This document shows positions 26,816 through 38,378 of a stretch of DNA of 64,000 nucleotides, piece after piece. Under the pieces are notes generated by a model. That model saw only the letters and a list, made by a program, of their open reading frames with translations, made no database searches and was not told the origin of the DNA. The translations under genes were made by a program, and so were the position numbers. This DNA is from Bacillota bacterium. GTDB taxonomy: Bacteria > Bacillota > Desulfotomaculia > Desulfotomaculales > Desulfohalotomaculaceae. The first letter of the stretch is position 1; each line of letters opens with the position of its first letter. The stretch is taken from NCBI GenBank assembly GCA_009711615.1, contig VENI01000003.1, positions 124,001 to 188,000 on the forward strand, in the 5' to 3' direction.

Positions 26816-26848
26816 AAGGGACTCAGCTAAAGATTGAGTCCTTTTTTT
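26816..26848 (+). terminator. Terminator after yebC
   Basis: GGACTCA (26819-26825) pairs with TGAGTCC (26835-26841), followed by seven T. The remaining 220 bp up to the next gene show nothing recognisable. Confidence 0.85.
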
Positions 26849-27073
26849 AGTTTCTTTTGTTAAACAATTGTTTGAATTGCCAAGCCAAGACTGTTAAGGA
26901 TGGGTATTTGAGTAATAGATTTATCATAACCACGCCCCCGTTAAGTTCTTTTTTAATAATGTATTCTTAATACTTGTACCCTGTGCAAGGCTGAACTTCA
27001 CTACGTATTAGTTTGATAATAAATGGAAATAATACCTAATTAGATAAGTGATGTACTAAGGAGGTATTATTTT

Positions 27074-27709
27074 ATGTTTGGGCACAGGTTTGTTTTGGCT
27101 GCATTAAGTGCCTTTTTAGTGGGTGTAATAGTAACTTTTGCTTACTTGATTACAACTGGCATGTTTAGTCCTGCTATTGATTCTGTTTTAAACTCTTCTT
27201 GGGCTATGGAGGACAAGGAACAGGGGCAACTTGTAGTAACAAAGGAAACAAAAACTTATAAACAAAATATATACTTGTGTGGAGATACTGAAGATACTTC
27301 GGTGGAAAATGCTGCTCCGGGATTGTTGGGAATGGGAGAAACCGACCTACACAGTATTTTTTCTGAAGCTGATGGGTGGCAGGTGCGGTTTGAAGGGCCC
27401 CAAGAATTGGTGCTTGCCAGGAGAATAAATGAACTCTGCTCTGAACATAAGGCTTATCGGCATTTAGGAGTTTACAACAACAAACTGGCAGTGTTCCAAG
27501 GCCCACTGGGAATTAACACCATACTGCTGCAGGTTATAGAGAACAAGTCAGTGGACAGTCTTCCTGAAACGATGCAGCAAAAACTGAGGCAGGCTATGGA
27601 TTTTACCCAACAGAATTCTGAATTGCAGGCAGAATTGAAGCAGAATTTTGAATTTGATACAAAGAAAGAACTCTATGCAGTAATGGAAAACATTGATGAA
27701 TTCATTTAG
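27074..27709 (+). CDS. BofC-like membrane-anchored protein
   Basis: A 211-residue protein with an N-terminal membrane anchor (about 8-28) and an extracytoplasmic domain. The segment YRHLGVYNNKLAVFQGP resembles the C-terminal domain of BofC, which in Bacillus controls sigma-K signalling in the forespore. The rest is not recognised, and the C-terminal 50 residues are a Gln/Glu-rich helix. The ATG is preceded by AAGGAGG. A sporulation role is plausible but the similarity is short. Confidence 0.5.
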   Translation: MFGHRFVLAALSAFLVGVIVTFAYLITTGMFSPAIDSVLNSSWAMEDKEQGQLVVTKETKTYKQNIYLCGDTEDTSVENAAPGLLGMGETDLHSIFSEADGWQVRFEGPQELVLARRINELCSEHKAYRHLGVYNNKLAVFQGPLGINTILLQVIENKSVDSLPETMQQKLRQAMDFTQQNSELQAELKQNFEFDTKKELYAVMENIDEFI

Positions 27710-27810
27710 TAACCGATAGCCGGGTGGCAGTGCCCTTTTAGAGATGGTATAATGTACCTGAACAACAGTTCTTTTTCATATTTCTATAATTAGTTAATGG
27801 GGGAAAATAG

Positions 27811-28302
27811 ATGTTAATTATGGGTATTGACCCAGGTACCGCTATTACTGGTTATGGCCTAGTGGAATATTCAGGTAACAGCTTTAAATTGGTGGAGTGC
27901 GGCGCAATTCGTACCAAAGCAGGAATACCTTTGTACAAGCGTTTACATACAATTTATGAAGATCTAACCGGGCTTATTAAACATCATCAACCGCAGCAGT
28001 ATGCAGTGGAAGAACTATTTTTTAATAAAAACACTCGTACCGCTCTAGCGGTTGGGCATGCCAGAGGAGTGGCATTGTTGGCCGGCGCCTCTGCTGGCTT
28101 GGACGTTTTCGAATACACGCCGCTACAGGTGAAGCAGTCGGTGGTTGGTTACGGCCGAGCTGATAAAAAACAGGTGCAATATATGGTGAAAACAATGCTC
28201 AATTTGCCGACTGTGCCTACCCCCGATGATGTAGCCGATGCTGTGGCGGTGGCTGTTTGTCATGCCCATCATATTCAATACACAGGGAGAGTGTCGTTAT
28301 GA
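27811..28302 (+). CDS. ruvC: Holliday junction resolvase RuvC
   Basis: A 163-residue endonuclease that cuts Holliday junctions. The catalytic acids appear in GIDPGTA, VEELFF and the C-terminal DDVADA motif. It is the first gene of ruvC-ruvA-ruvB; its TGA overlaps the ruvA ATG (ATGA). Confidence 0.95.
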   Translation: MLIMGIDPGTAITGYGLVEYSGNSFKLVECGAIRTKAGIPLYKRLHTIYEDLTGLIKHHQPQQYAVEELFFNKNTRTALAVGHARGVALLAGASAGLDVFEYTPLQVKQSVVGYGRADKKQVQYMVKTMLNLPTVPTPDDVADAVAVAVCHAHHIQYTGRVSL

Positions 28303-28904
28303 TTGCCTTTTTACGTGGCAAATTGGCTGCAGAGTCCTCGGGTAAAGTGGTGCTAGATGTAAACGGGGTTGGATACCAGATGCTGGTTTCCAATACCACC
28401 TTGGCTAACATGCCTCATTTGGGTGAAGAGGTTTTTTTACATACACACATGGTGGTGCGAGAAGACAGCATGCAATTGTATGGCTTTCAAACGGATGATG
28501 AGTTATCAATATTCACAACAATACTTAATGTGTCTGGCATTGGTCCTAAAGGTGCTTTAGCGGTACTTTCGGTGTATCAGCCGGAAAACATTAAGGGGAT
28601 AATAGCAAATGAAAATGCAACCGCTTTGACCAAAGTACCCGGCATAGGCAAGAAAACAGCCCAACGGCTGATCTTAGAGTTGAAAGATAAGCTAGGTGAA
28701 ATGACGCCGACAAAACAACAAGATATATCCAAAATTGATTACCAGGGTTCTGTGGAAAGAGATGCAGAGTTTGCATTAATGGCCCTTGGCTATAGCCATT
28801 CGGAATCTACTGATGCAGTTAAAAAAGCATTGGCCGAAAATTCTACCCTTTCGGATGTTTCAGCCCTGGTCAAACTTGCTCTTAAATACTTGATGAAGGA
28901 GTAA
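28299..28904 (+). CDS. ruvA: Holliday junction branch-migration protein RuvA
   Basis: A 201-residue DNA-binding subunit. N-terminal OB-fold (MIAFLRGKL...GVGYQ), helix-hairpin-helix motifs ([12 protein letters not shown] and [15 protein letters not shown]) and a C-terminal RuvB-contacting domain. The ATG at 28299 matches the universal RuvA N terminus; the open frame extends 14 codons further upstream inside ruvC but has no ribosome binding site there. Confidence 0.95.
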   Translation: MIAFLRGKLAAESSGKVVLDVNGVGYQMLVSNTTLANMPHLGEEVFLHTHMVVREDSMQLYGFQTDDELSIFTTILNVSGIGPKGALAVLSVYQPENIKGIIANENATALTKVPGIGKKTAQRLILELKDKLGEMTPTKQQDISKIDYQGSVERDAEFALMALGYSHSESTDAVKKALAENSTLSDVSALVKLALKYLMKE

Positions 28905-28914
28905 TGGTAATTAT

Positions 28915-29934
28915 ATGATAGAACGGGATGAACGCTTGGTTTCTGCATCGCCAGACGTTGAAGATCAGGAAATAGAGAATGGATTAAGGCCTCGTCGTCT
29001 TGGAGAATATATAGGCCAGCAAAAAGTTAAAGAAACCATAGACGTTTTTATAAAAGCTGCCGTTAATCGGGGTGAAGCTCTAGACCACGTGCTACTTTTC
29101 GGCCCACCGGGGTTAGGTAAAACTACACTGGCTGGCATTATTGCTAATGAAATGGGAGTTGGAATGCGCACTACTTCCGGTCCGGCCATTGAAAGGCCAG
29201 GGGATTTAGCAGCCATACTAACAAACCTCAATCCCGGGGATATACTATTTATAGATGAAATTCATCGGTTGAGTCGTTCGGTGGAGGAAGTATTATACCC
29301 TGCCATGGAAGACTTTGTGCTGGATATAATTATTGGCAAAGGGCCCAGTGCTCGATCCATCAGGCTTGATTTGCCCAGGTTTACTATGGTAGGCGCCACC
29401 ACTAGGGCGGGGCTATTAACTTCTCCGTTAAGAGATCGATTTGGTGTGATTAGTCGTCTGGAATTTTACAAGCCTGAAGAATTGGCTGAAATATTAAGGC
29501 GTACAGCGGATATATTAAAGGTAAAGCTGGCAGACGGTGGAGCAGAAGAAATTTCTCGCCGTTCCAGGGGGACCCCTAGAATAGCGAACAGATTGCTAAA
29601 ACGGGTGCGGGATTATGCTGAGGTCAAGGCGGATGGAATAATAACACCGAAAGTAGCCGACTTGGCGTTACAGTTCTTAGAAGTGGACTCTCTGGGTCTG
29701 GATAAATCTGATCGGCGTCTACTAAAGGCAATGATAGAAAAATATAATGGTGGTCCTGTGGGGTTAGACACTTTAGCAGCATCTATAAGCGAGGAAGCAG
29801 GAACGGTGGAAGATGTATTGGAGCCATACCTAATGCAGATGGGAATGCTGGCCAGAACCCCAAGGGGCAGGGTAGTTACCCCAAATGCTTACAAGCAGTT
29901 AGGTTTACCAATGCCTCAGCACGAAGAAGGATAG
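28915..29934 (+). CDS. ruvB: Holliday junction helicase RuvB
   Basis: A 339-residue AAA+ motor: Walker A GPPGLGKT (63-70), Walker B FIDEIHRL, sensor GATTRAG and the [13 protein letters not shown] arginine region, then a winged-helix C terminus. It drives branch migration with RuvA and starts 10 bp after ruvA. Confidence 0.97.
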   Translation: MIERDERLVSASPDVEDQEIENGLRPRRLGEYIGQQKVKETIDVFIKAAVNRGEALDHVLLFGPPGLGKTTLAGIIANEMGVGMRTTSGPAIERPGDLAAILTNLNPGDILFIDEIHRLSRSVEEVLYPAMEDFVLDIIIGKGPSARSIRLDLPRFTMVGATTRAGLLTSPLRDRFGVISRLEFYKPEELAEILRRTADILKVKLADGGAEEISRRSRGTPRIANRLLKRVRDYAEVKADGIITPKVADLALQFLEVDSLGLDKSDRRLLKAMIEKYNGGPVGLDTLAASISEEAGTVEDVLEPYLMQMGMLARTPRGRVVTPNAYKQLGLPMPQHEEG

Positions 29935-29940
29935 GGGAAG

Positions 29941-29972
29941 ACTACTAGGAGTCAGTAGTCAGAATAAAAACC
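29941..29972 (+). repeat. Dispersed intergenic repeat, copy 3
   Basis: CTAGGAGTCAGTAGTCAGAA followed by TAAAAACC, between ruvB and queH. It shows both the AGGAGTCAG unit and the AGTCAGAAT unit in tandem. Confidence 0.55.
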
Positions 29973-29994
29973 ATTAAAGAAATGGTGATGTTTA

Positions 29995-30549
29995 ATGTCT
30001 AAGAAAATTCTTTTGCATAGCTGTTGTGGGCCATGTTCTATTTATCCACTGCAATATTTAGAAGATGAGGGGTTTAATATTGTGGGTCACTTTTACAACC
30101 CCAATATCCATCCCTACACTGAATGGCTGAAGCGCAAAGAAAACTTTCAGCAATATATGGAGAACAAAGGGGTAAAGAACATCGTAGAAGAGGACTATGA
30201 TCTAGAGGGTTTTCTACAAAATGTAGTTCACCGGGAGGCCAATCGTTGCCGGTATTGTTATAACATGCGTCTTAATCGGGCAGCCCAGGTTGCTCGCAAA
30301 GGTAAGTTTGACGCCTTTACCACCACTCTCTTGGTTAGTCCCTTTCAAAAACATGATATTTTGAAGGAAATAGGTGATGCAGTAGGTGAAAAATACGGCG
30401 TTCCCTTTCACTATGTAGACTTTCGCCCTGGATTTAAGAAAGCATACATGAAGGCTAAAGAAACGGGGCATTACACGCAACAGTACTGTGGTTGTATATA
30501 CAGCGAGAAAGATCGCTATATGCCGAAGAATAAACAGAAGGGAGAGTGA
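29995..30549 (+). CDS. queH: Epoxyqueuosine reductase QueH
   Basis: A 184-residue protein of the former DUF208 family. Conserved cysteines are in SCCGPC (residues 9-13), RCRYCYNMR and YCGCIYSE. QueH reduces epoxyqueuosine to queuosine in tRNA and is the non-homologous alternative to the cobalamin-dependent QueG. The queA and tgt genes a few kilobases downstream on the same strand support this assignment. Confidence 0.93.
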   Translation: MSKKILLHSCCGPCSIYPLQYLEDEGFNIVGHFYNPNIHPYTEWLKRKENFQQYMENKGVKNIVEEDYDLEGFLQNVVHREANRCRYCYNMRLNRAAQVARKGKFDAFTTTLLVSPFQKHDILKEIGDAVGEKYGVPFHYVDFRPGFKKAYMKAKETGHYTQQYCGCIYSEKDRYMPKNKQKGE

Positions 30550-30553
30550 AAAG

Positions 30554-30778
30554 TTGGACTCCCTTCAATACATGGGTAAAATAATATTATCGCTGGGCTT
30601 ATTGTTGGTAGTGATCGGTGGTCTGGTAATGGGTGCGGGAAAAATATTTGGTTTAGGTAAACTGCCGGGAGATATATTTTTTCAAAAAGGAAACTTTACT
30701 TTCTACTTTCCGATTGTTAGTATGATAATTTTAAGCTTGGTACTAACGTTACTGGCAAATATCCTTTTTCGTAGATAG
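30554..30778 (+). CDS. DUF2905-family small membrane protein
   Basis: A 74-residue protein with two transmembrane segments joined by the family signature GLGKLPGDIFFQKGNFTFYFP. The function is unknown. The TTG at 30554 has GGGAGAG 7 nt upstream; an ATG six codons later lacks a site. It begins 4 bp after queH, and a terminator follows. Confidence 0.8.
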   Translation: MDSLQYMGKIILSLGLLLVVIGGLVMGAGKIFGLGKLPGDIFFQKGNFTFYFPIVSMIILSLVLTLLANILFRR

Positions 30779-30807
30779 GACCTAATAAGAATTGGGTCCT
30801 GTTTTTT
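30777..30807 (+). terminator. Terminator after the queH/DUF2905 genes
   Basis: AGGACC (30777-30782) pairs with GGTCCT (30795-30800), extended by TAAT/ATTG, then GTTTTTT. Confidence 0.8.
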
Positions 30808-30894
30808 GCTTTTGCAAGAACTTAAAAGGAAATAGGTACTTTGTGTCGAAAAAATACGTTTATGCAGTAAAGTTTGTTGTATGGAGGAAATAAA

Positions 30895-32307
30895 GTGTTT
30901 AAAAAACTTGTCTTATATATATCAATGTCTATAATGATCACAACACTTTCCTTTTTATATTCCTTTGACCATGGGCCAGTGGCCGAGGGTGGCGTTTCAG
31001 TTACTCCCAATACAATTCGTATTGGCTTAGTACGGGAAGTTCCTGAAATGCAGTTTTCTGTGCAGGGTGAATATGTATTGTTAAATGGATATGGCGGAGA
31101 GGTTATTACTAAGCTAGAACCTCACAAACGTTACACAGTGGAGAGAATAGATCGAGGAATTAATAACTCAGTGATTAAGCTGAGTAGTGACGGCCAGTCA
31201 ATAGGTTCATATAGTGCCCCACTGGTTGTTAAGAAAGTGGTAGAGCAGATTAACATTTTAAGCGGAAGCGGTGCTTTGGCAAAAAGGACTAGTGGCCAAG
31301 GCTTAAGTGCTGTCAATGCAGAAGGGGAAATAATAAATCTTTCAGAAGACTTATCTCAGTACAAGTTTATTACTGTTAATGGAATGAACGATTTTCAGGT
31401 GAATACCAAACAGCAATTGGTAACACTGTTTGGTAGTGGTGAAAGCAAGCGATACCGGGGTGATTTTGACTTTAGATTGGATGAGAAAGGTATTACGATC
31501 ATTAATGACCTCCCCTTTGAGGAATATTTGTATGGAATAGTACCAAGCGAAATGCCCAATCACTGGCCAAAAGAAGCTTTGAAGGCTCAAGCAGTGGTGG
31601 CTCGTACATATGCTCTTTATTCCCAGGGGCAGTACTTGGCCTATGGGTTTGACATTCTGGCTTCTCAGCAAAACCAAATTTATCATGGTTATGATCAAGA
31701 AACCACAGCAACCAACGCGGCTGTACAGCAAACTAAGGGACAAGTTCTTACATATGACAACCGATTAATAATGGCTGTTTTTCATTCTAGTAATGGTGGG
31801 TTTACCGGGAATTGTAGTGAGGTATGGAAAGAAGAGGTTCCATACCTACAAGCCAAAAAAGACTCTTTTGACTATAATGAAAAGCATTATAATTGGTCAA
31901 TTACTATGACAGCCGATCAAATAGCAAAACAATTAACTGAAAGGGGATACCCATACAGTGTAGTTTTAAATTTGGCAGAAGCACAGCGAGACGAAACAGG
32001 TGCCAGAGTGAAGGTAATGCATCTTAAGGGTCTGGACAAAAATGGAGACTTGAAAGAGGAAGATGTTTTTAATGCAGATCGGGTGCGTTTTGCATTAGGG
32101 CTAAAAAGCAGTGTGTTTAACATGGACAAACATTATGATCAAAACAATAACCTGCAGCAAGTTACCTTTTCCGGTAATGGTTGGGGGCACGGTTTAGGTA
32201 TGAGTCAGTATGGTGCCCGAGCCATGTCGTTAGAAGGTTATACTTACCAGGATATTTTGAAATACTATTACAGTGACGTTGAATTGGAACATAGCTATGG
32301 GGTGTAA
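30895..32307 (+). CDS. SpoIID/LytB-domain protein
   Basis: A 470-residue exported protein with an N-terminal membrane anchor or signal peptide (about 3-22). The SpoIID core is clear: [32 protein letters not shown] and the C-terminal [13 protein letters not shown]. SpoIID is a lytic transglycosylase acting on septal peptidoglycan during engulfment. The protein is longer than Bacillus SpoIID (about 340) because of an added N-terminal half of about 150 residues. It may be a vegetative paralogue (LytB-like) rather than SpoIID itself. GTG start, chosen for GGAGG 8 nt upstream. Confidence 0.85.
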   Translation: MFKKLVLYISMSIMITTLSFLYSFDHGPVAEGGVSVTPNTIRIGLVREVPEMQFSVQGEYVLLNGYGGEVITKLEPHKRYTVERIDRGINNSVIKLSSDGQSIGSYSAPLVVKKVVEQINILSGSGALAKRTSGQGLSAVNAEGEIINLSEDLSQYKFITVNGMNDFQVNTKQQLVTLFGSGESKRYRGDFDFRLDEKGITIINDLPFEEYLYGIVPSEMPNHWPKEALKAQAVVARTYALYSQGQYLAYGFDILASQQNQIYHGYDQETTATNAAVQQTKGQVLTYDNRLIMAVFHSSNGGFTGNCSEVWKEEVPYLQAKKDSFDYNEKHYNWSITMTADQIAKQLTERGYPYSVVLNLAEAQRDETGARVKVMHLKGLDKNGDLKEEDVFNADRVRFALGLKSSVFNMDKHYDQNNNLQQVTFSGNGWGHGLGMSQYGARAMSLEGYTYQDILKYYYSDVELEHSYGV

Positions 32308-32315
32308 AAATTATT

Positions 32316-33353
32316 ATGTATAGAACCGATGATTATGATTACTTCCTACCGGAAGAACTGATAGCTCAAGAACCGTTAGAAAAGCGCGATCAATCAAGGT
32401 TACTTGTGTTACAGAAAAACAGTGGTGAAATAAAACACAAACATTTTAGTGATATATTGGAATACCTGCATCATGGGGATACGCTTGTGATAAACGACAC
32501 CAAGGTAATGCCTGCCAGACTGTATGGCCAGCGGAAGAATACCGGTGCTAAAATAGAGGTGTTACTATTAAAACAACAGCAGGGCAACCGCTGGGAGGCA
32601 TTAGTAAAGCCAGGGAAACGGGCTAAGGTTGGAGATGTCATCATTTTCAGTGATGGCCAACAGGTGATAATGGAAGCTGACATCATAGGCGACACCGAAG
32701 CGGGTGGGAGAATACTGGAGTTTAAATATGATGGCCAGTTCTTTGAACTGATGGATCGACTTGGCACTATGCCATTACCACCCTATATAAAGAAAGAATT
32801 GCAGGATAGGGAACGTTATCAAACAGTGTACGCTCAAAAGGAAGGTTCAGCAGCAGCCCCCACAGCCGGGCTACACTTTACTGATGAACTACTAAGTAGG
32901 TTGCAAGACAAAGGTGTTAAAGTGGCCCGTGTACTACTGCATGTAGGATTAGGTACTTTTCGTCCGGTAAAGGCAGAAGACATCAGAGAGCACCAAATGC
33001 ACCAAGAATACTATGAAATCACCCCGGAAACAGCAGAACTTATAAACAGTACTAAAGAGCAAGGGGGCCGGGTGGTAGCGGTGGGTACCACCAGTGTGAG
33101 AACATTGGAGACGGTGGCTGGAGAAGATGGTAAGGTTAAGCCGGGCACCGGCTGGACAGGCATATTCATTTATCCTGGTTACAACTTCAAGTGTGTGGAT
33201 GCTCTGGCCACAAACTTTCATTTACCCAAGTCAACCTTATTGATGCTGGTTTCAGCCTTTGCCGGCAAGGATAACGTAATGACAGCATACCAACAAGCAG
33301 TTAAAGAACAATATCGCTTTTTTAGCTTTGGAGATGCTATGCTATTAATTTAA
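32316..33353 (+). CDS. queA: S-adenosylmethionine:tRNA ribosyltransferase-isomerase
   Basis: A 345-residue QueA, which transfers the ribosyl part of SAM onto preQ1-modified tRNA to make epoxyqueuosine. Typical segments: [44 protein letters not shown] and [13 protein letters not shown]. It starts 8 bp after the SpoIID-domain gene and is followed by tgt, the usual order. Confidence 0.97.
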   Translation: MYRTDDYDYFLPEELIAQEPLEKRDQSRLLVLQKNSGEIKHKHFSDILEYLHHGDTLVINDTKVMPARLYGQRKNTGAKIEVLLLKQQQGNRWEALVKPGKRAKVGDVIIFSDGQQVIMEADIIGDTEAGGRILEFKYDGQFFELMDRLGTMPLPPYIKKELQDRERYQTVYAQKEGSAAAPTAGLHFTDELLSRLQDKGVKVARVLLHVGLGTFRPVKAEDIREHQMHQEYYEITPETAELINSTKEQGGRVVAVGTTSVRTLETVAGEDGKVKPGTGWTGIFIYPGYNFKCVDALATNFHLPKSTLLMLVSAFAGKDNVMTAYQQAVKEQYRFFSFGDAMLLI

Positions 33354-33362
33354 CTTTAGTAA

Positions 33363-34499
<1,137 letters not shown>

Positions 34500-34596
34500 C
34501 CAACTATTTTATACAGAAGTAAAAATTACCAAATGAAAGCAGGAAAATGATTATTTAAACAGAAAAAAGTATTAACACTGAAAGGAGGTATTAACT

Positions 34597-34890
34597 TTGG
34601 ACCCACAAATGGTCTCTATTCTTTACATAGTTGCCCTGTTTGCACTGTTGTACTTTTTATTCATCCGCCCACAGCAAAAGCGTCAAAAGGAACATCAAAA
34701 GATGATTAATGAGCTGCAGGTGCATGATGAAATTTCCACTATTGGGGGTATTATTGGCACCGTAGTAAGAATTAAGGAAGACACAATGGTACTTCGCGTT
34801 GCAGAAAACGTCAAAATGGAAATTATTAAGAGTGCAGTTGGGCAGGTTCGTAAAAAAACTAATGAACCAGATGATAAAGATGATGAATAA
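34597..34890 (+). CDS. yajC: Preprotein translocase subunit YajC
   Basis: A 97-residue protein with one N-terminal transmembrane helix (about 5-21) and the family motif FIRPQQKRQKEHQKM and GGIIGTVVRI. It associates with SecDF, whose genes lie downstream. TTG start behind AAAGGAGG. The C terminus is acidic. Confidence 0.93.
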   Translation: MDPQMVSILYIVALFALLYFLFIRPQQKRQKEHQKMINELQVHDEISTIGGIIGTVVRIKEDTMVLRVAENVKMEIIKSAVGQVRKKTNEPDDKDDE

Positions 34891-34917
34891 AAAGAGTAGA
34901 CTATGTCTACTCTTTTT
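34889..34917 (+). terminator. Terminator after yajC
   Basis: AAAGAGTAGAC (34891-34901), TAT loop, GTCTACTCTTT (34905-34915) plus TT. Confidence 0.85.
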
Positions 34918-34974
34918 ACAGTTAAAAACTTTTTAATATATATTTTTTGATCATAGGGAAAGGAGAACAAAACA

Positions 34975-35634
34975 TTGGTTACTTTAGAAGATGTAAAATC
35001 AAATCCAATTATAGATGCTTGTATTAGAAAGGGCAATGAGTTTCTTGGATCCATGGGCTTTACAGAACATAGTTATCGACATATCAACCTAGTATCAAGC
35101 ATTGCTGAAAACATCATAAAAGAACTGGGTTATTCTGAGCGTGATGCTGAACTGGCAGCCATAGCCGGTTTTATGCATGACATTGGTAACGTGGTAAGCC
35201 GTAACGACCATGGTATATCCGGTGCTAATATAGCTTTTCCTATTTTGCTCCAAATGGGTATGTCACCGGATGAAGTATGTACAGTGGTATCATCCATTGC
35301 CAATCATGAGGAGCAGTATGGTCACCCGGTAAACCATGTGGCTGCAGCTCTAATACTGGCGGACAAGTCAGATGTTCACCGTTCTAGGGTGCGTAACACC
35401 GACTTTGCCACATTCGATATCCATGATCGGGTAAACTACGCAGCAGAGCATGCTTTTGTATATGTGAATGAAGAGAAGCGTACCGTAACCATGGAGTTGT
35501 CAATTGATATATCCATAACCCCAGTAATGGAGTACTTTGAAATTTTCCTGGAGCGAATGATACTCTGCCGCCGAGCCGCTAGCCATTTAGGCTGTAATTT
35601 TGAGTTAGTGATAAATGGCGCTAAACTACTATAA
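34975..35634 (+). CDS. HD-domain phosphohydrolase-like protein
   Basis: A 219-residue protein with a metal-dependent HD domain: HSYRHINLV (first His), FMHDIGN (the HD pair), NHEEQYGHP and ILADKSDVH (last Asp). Such proteins hydrolyse phosphoester bonds in nucleotides, but the substrate cannot be read from sequence. The last 60 residues are family-specific. TTG start behind GGGAAAGGAG. It lies between yajC and secD. Confidence 0.85.
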   Translation: MVTLEDVKSNPIIDACIRKGNEFLGSMGFTEHSYRHINLVSSIAENIIKELGYSERDAELAAIAGFMHDIGNVVSRNDHGISGANIAFPILLQMGMSPDEVCTVVSSIANHEEQYGHPVNHVAAALILADKSDVHRSRVRNTDFATFDIHDRVNYAAEHAFVYVNEEKRTVTMELSIDISITPVMEYFEIFLERMILCRRAASHLGCNFELVINGAKLL

Positions 35635-35751
35635 TATGGCTTGTGTTAAGGTTTCTTAATTGACATGTTCACGTATACAGGAGTATAATTGTTTTTGTTT
35701 AATTATTCTATTCAGGGGTAAGAATTAAAGAATGTTTTAGTGGTTTATGTT

Positions 35752-35785
35752 CCTAGAATTCTGACTACTGGATTCTGAATTCTTG
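35752..35785 (-). repeat. Dispersed intergenic repeat, copy 4 (inverted)
   Basis: CTAGAATTCTGACTACTGGA followed by TTCTGAATTCTTG, the reverse orientation of the AGTCAGAAT unit, in the 190-bp gap before secD. Confidence 0.5.
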
Positions 35786-35823
35786 AATAAATAAAGATGT
35801 ACTGTTTTGAGGGGGAAATATTA

Positions 35824-37062
35824 ATGCGATGGGGCAGTTTTACAAAGCTGGTTAGCCTGCTGGTAATGGTGGCAGTGGTCACCGTTCTGGCATTAATACC
35901 GGTTTTCCCAGAAGAAAAAGTACCCTGGTTGCCGGTGACCAAAAACATTGACTTGGGCCTTGACCTGCAGGGCGGTGTACATGTGGTGCTGGAAGCCCAG
36001 GATACCGAAAACATTAAAGTAGATGATCAAAAAATGGAACAACTGCTGGCAACCATTGAAAGACGTGTAAACGGCTTTGGAGTATCAGAGCCTGTGGTAC
36101 AGCAAGAGGGAGAACGCCGGGTAGTGGTGGAATTGGCCGGTATTGAGGATCCCGAAGCTGCGGTTGATTCTATTGTAAAAACAGCGTATTTGGAATTTGT
36201 CGGTCCTGACGGTGAAGTTATACTTACCGGTGCCGATCTGGAAAAAGCTGTTGAGAACATATTGCCCAATGATCAAACAGTGGTCAGCCTTAAATTTACA
36301 CCAGAGGGAACTGAAAAATTTGCCGAGGCTACTAAGAAGTTTTGGCAACAGAACATAGGCATTGTGCTAGATGGACAAGTTGTACAAAATCCTTACGTAA
36401 AGGAACCCATCTATAACGGAGAGGCCATGATAGATGGTTACGCCAGCTTCGAGGAAGCCCATGAGGTGGCAGTATTGCTTAATTCCGGGGCTCTACCGGT
36501 AAAAGTAGAAGTAATGGAAAAGCGTACAGTTGGTCCTACCCTTGGGCAGGAGTCGCTGGACCGCTCAACTAAAGCGGGGATTATCGGTGTGGCGCTACTG
36601 CTAGCCTTTATGATCACCTATTACCGGGTGCCGGGCTTAGTGGCGAATGTAGCATTGGTGTTCTATTCTGTTATCGTTTTGGCACTGTTTAATGTCTTTG
36701 ACGTGGTGTTGACGCTTCCTGGTATAGCTGGTTTTATACTTTCATTGGGTATAGCTGTTGATGCCAACATTATTATATTTGAGCGTATAAAAGAGGAATT
36801 AAGGAACGAGAAAAGCCTTCGTTCAGCTATTGATTCAGGTTTCAGACGGGCCTTTGTGGCAGTAGTAGATTCCAACGTAACAACACTGATTGCTACCATA
36901 GTATTATACTATTTTGGTACCAGCATGGTTAAAGGATTTGCATTAACCTTATCTATTGGCATTTTATCCAGTATGTTTACCGCTATAACTTTAACTCGTT
37001 GGATGCTAAAACTCACTGCCCATTCCCGACTTATTAAAAACTCCAAGTTTTATGGGGCGTAG
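35824..37062 (+). CDS. secD: Protein translocase subunit SecD
   Basis: A 412-residue membrane protein with six predicted transmembrane segments and a large extracytoplasmic domain. Signatures: GLDLQGGVHVVLE near the N terminus, GALPVKVEVMEKRTVGPTLG before TM2, and the RND-type GIAVDANIIIFERIKEE motif in TM4. It helps pull proteins through SecYEG using the proton gradient. GAGGGGG before 35824 selects that ATG over the upstream one. Confidence 0.96.
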   Translation: MRWGSFTKLVSLLVMVAVVTVLALIPVFPEEKVPWLPVTKNIDLGLDLQGGVHVVLEAQDTENIKVDDQKMEQLLATIERRVNGFGVSEPVVQQEGERRVVVELAGIEDPEAAVDSIVKTAYLEFVGPDGEVILTGADLEKAVENILPNDQTVVSLKFTPEGTEKFAEATKKFWQQNIGIVLDGQVVQNPYVKEPIYNGEAMIDGYASFEEAHEVAVLLNSGALPVKVEVMEKRTVGPTLGQESLDRSTKAGIIGVALLLAFMITYYRVPGLVANVALVFYSVIVLALFNVFDVVLTLPGIAGFILSLGIAVDANIIIFERIKEELRNEKSLRSAIDSGFRRAFVAVVDSNVTTLIATIVLYYFGTSMVKGFALTLSIGILSSMFTAITLTRWMLKLTAHSRLIKNSKFYGA

Positions 37063-37073
37063 GGGGGATTAAC

Positions 37074-37952
37074 TTGTTTCACATTATTCACAAGCGAAAA
37101 CTGTGGTATATAATTTCGGCAGTGGTGATTATCCCCGGTCTTATTTCCCTATTACTTCAAGGGCTGAACTTGGGCATAGATTTTACTGGCGGTAACATCA
37201 CAGAAGTTAGGTTTGATAAGGAACTCACCACCGAACAGGTGCGTGAGGTGGTTAAAGGACAAGGGTTAACCGATAAATACATTCAAAAGAGTACTGGCGG
37301 AGTATTCCTAATTCGAACTGAGGTATTGAGTGAAGAAGAAAATGAAAAACTGCTTAGTGCTTTAGATGAAGAATTGGGTGGAATGACGCTGTTGCGGAAC
37401 GATAAAGTGGGTCCCACAATTGGTGCCGAATTAACCCAAAAGGCATTAATGGCCTTGGCTGTTGCCTCTGTTTTAATTGTTGCCTACGTTACTTGGCGGT
37501 TTGAATTCAAACAGGGTATTGCCGCCATTGTGGCCATTCTTCATGATGCCATGGTCACATTGGGTATCTTGTCAATACTACAGATTGAGATAAATAGTGC
37601 CTTTGTAGCTGCCATTTTAACCATAATTGGTTATTCCATTAACGATACCATTGTTATCTTTGACCGTATCAGGGAAAACATGATATTGAAAAAGGGTATA
37701 AAATATGCCGATGTGATTAACATTAGCCTGTGGCAGACCATAGCCCGATCTATCAATACCAGTGGGACAGTAATGGTTGTACTTATACCTATGTATTTAT
37801 TTGGTGGAACCACCATCAAGAGTTTCATATTGGCACTGATAGTTGGCATTATTAGTGGCGCTTACTCATCCATATTCACGGCCAGTCCTTTCTGGTATGA
37901 AATATTGGACAAAAAGAGACGCCAAAAGGCAGTGCAACCAGCATCTTCATAA
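37074..37952 (+). CDS. secF: Protein translocase subunit SecF
   Basis: A 292-residue partner of SecD: GLNLGIDFTGGNITEVRF, KVGPTIGAEL and the TM4 motif IGYSINDTIVIFDRIREN. TTG start behind AGGGGGG, 11 bp after secD. Separate secD and secF genes rather than the fused secDF of Bacillus. A terminator follows. Confidence 0.96.
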   Translation: MFHIIHKRKLWYIISAVVIIPGLISLLLQGLNLGIDFTGGNITEVRFDKELTTEQVREVVKGQGLTDKYIQKSTGGVFLIRTEVLSEEENEKLLSALDEELGGMTLLRNDKVGPTIGAELTQKALMALAVASVLIVAYVTWRFEFKQGIAAIVAILHDAMVTLGILSILQIEINSAFVAAILTIIGYSINDTIVIFDRIRENMILKKGIKYADVINISLWQTIARSINTSGTVMVVLIPMYLFGGTTIKSFILALIVGIISGAYSSIFTASPFWYEILDKKRRQKAVQPASS

Positions 37953-37967
37953 AACAGAATAAAAATT

Positions 37968-37995
37968 GCGCGGGGTATCCCCGCGTGATTTTTTT
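37968..37995 (+). terminator. Terminator after secF
   Basis: CGCGGGG (37969-37975), TAT loop, CCCCGCG (37979-37985), then TGA and seven T. Confidence 0.9.
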
Positions 37996-38048
37996 ACAGA
38001 TGTGTATATTAAGAGACAAATAATACTGACTTAGGGAGGAAAGGAAAA

Positions 38049-38348
38049 TTGAATCATATTAAAAAAGACGAAGGCGGTAACCGTGTAGTAATTTCCGTTA
38101 TTGGTAAAGACCGGGTGGGCATTATTGCCGGAGTTTCTAATGTACTAAAGGATGCTAACGTTAACATCCTTGATATTAGCCAAACAATTATGCAGGATTT
38201 GTTTACCATGATTATGGTAGGAGATATCACTGGTAGTAGTGTAGATATGGCTGCACTTAAAGACAAATTAAATGAAACAGCAGAAGAATTAGGAGTACGC
38301 ATTGATGCCCAGCACGAGGATATATTTCACTACATGCACAGAATATAG
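38049..38348 (+). CDS. ACT-domain protein (UPF0237 type)
   Basis: A 99-residue protein that is essentially a single ACT domain: VVISVIGKDRVGIIAGVSNVL, NILDISQTIMQDLFTMIM. ACT domains bind small ligands, often amino acids. It is the standard companion of the PFL-family gene 30 bp downstream; the pair is widely conserved but without a settled function. TTG start behind GGGAGGAAAGG. Confidence 0.88.
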   Translation: MNHIKKDEGGNRVVISVIGKDRVGIIAGVSNVLKDANVNILDISQTIMQDLFTMIMVGDITGSSVDMAALKDKLNETAEELGVRIDAQHEDIFHYMHRI

Positions 38349-38378
38349 ATATACTCAATATACAGGGGGAGCAAGACA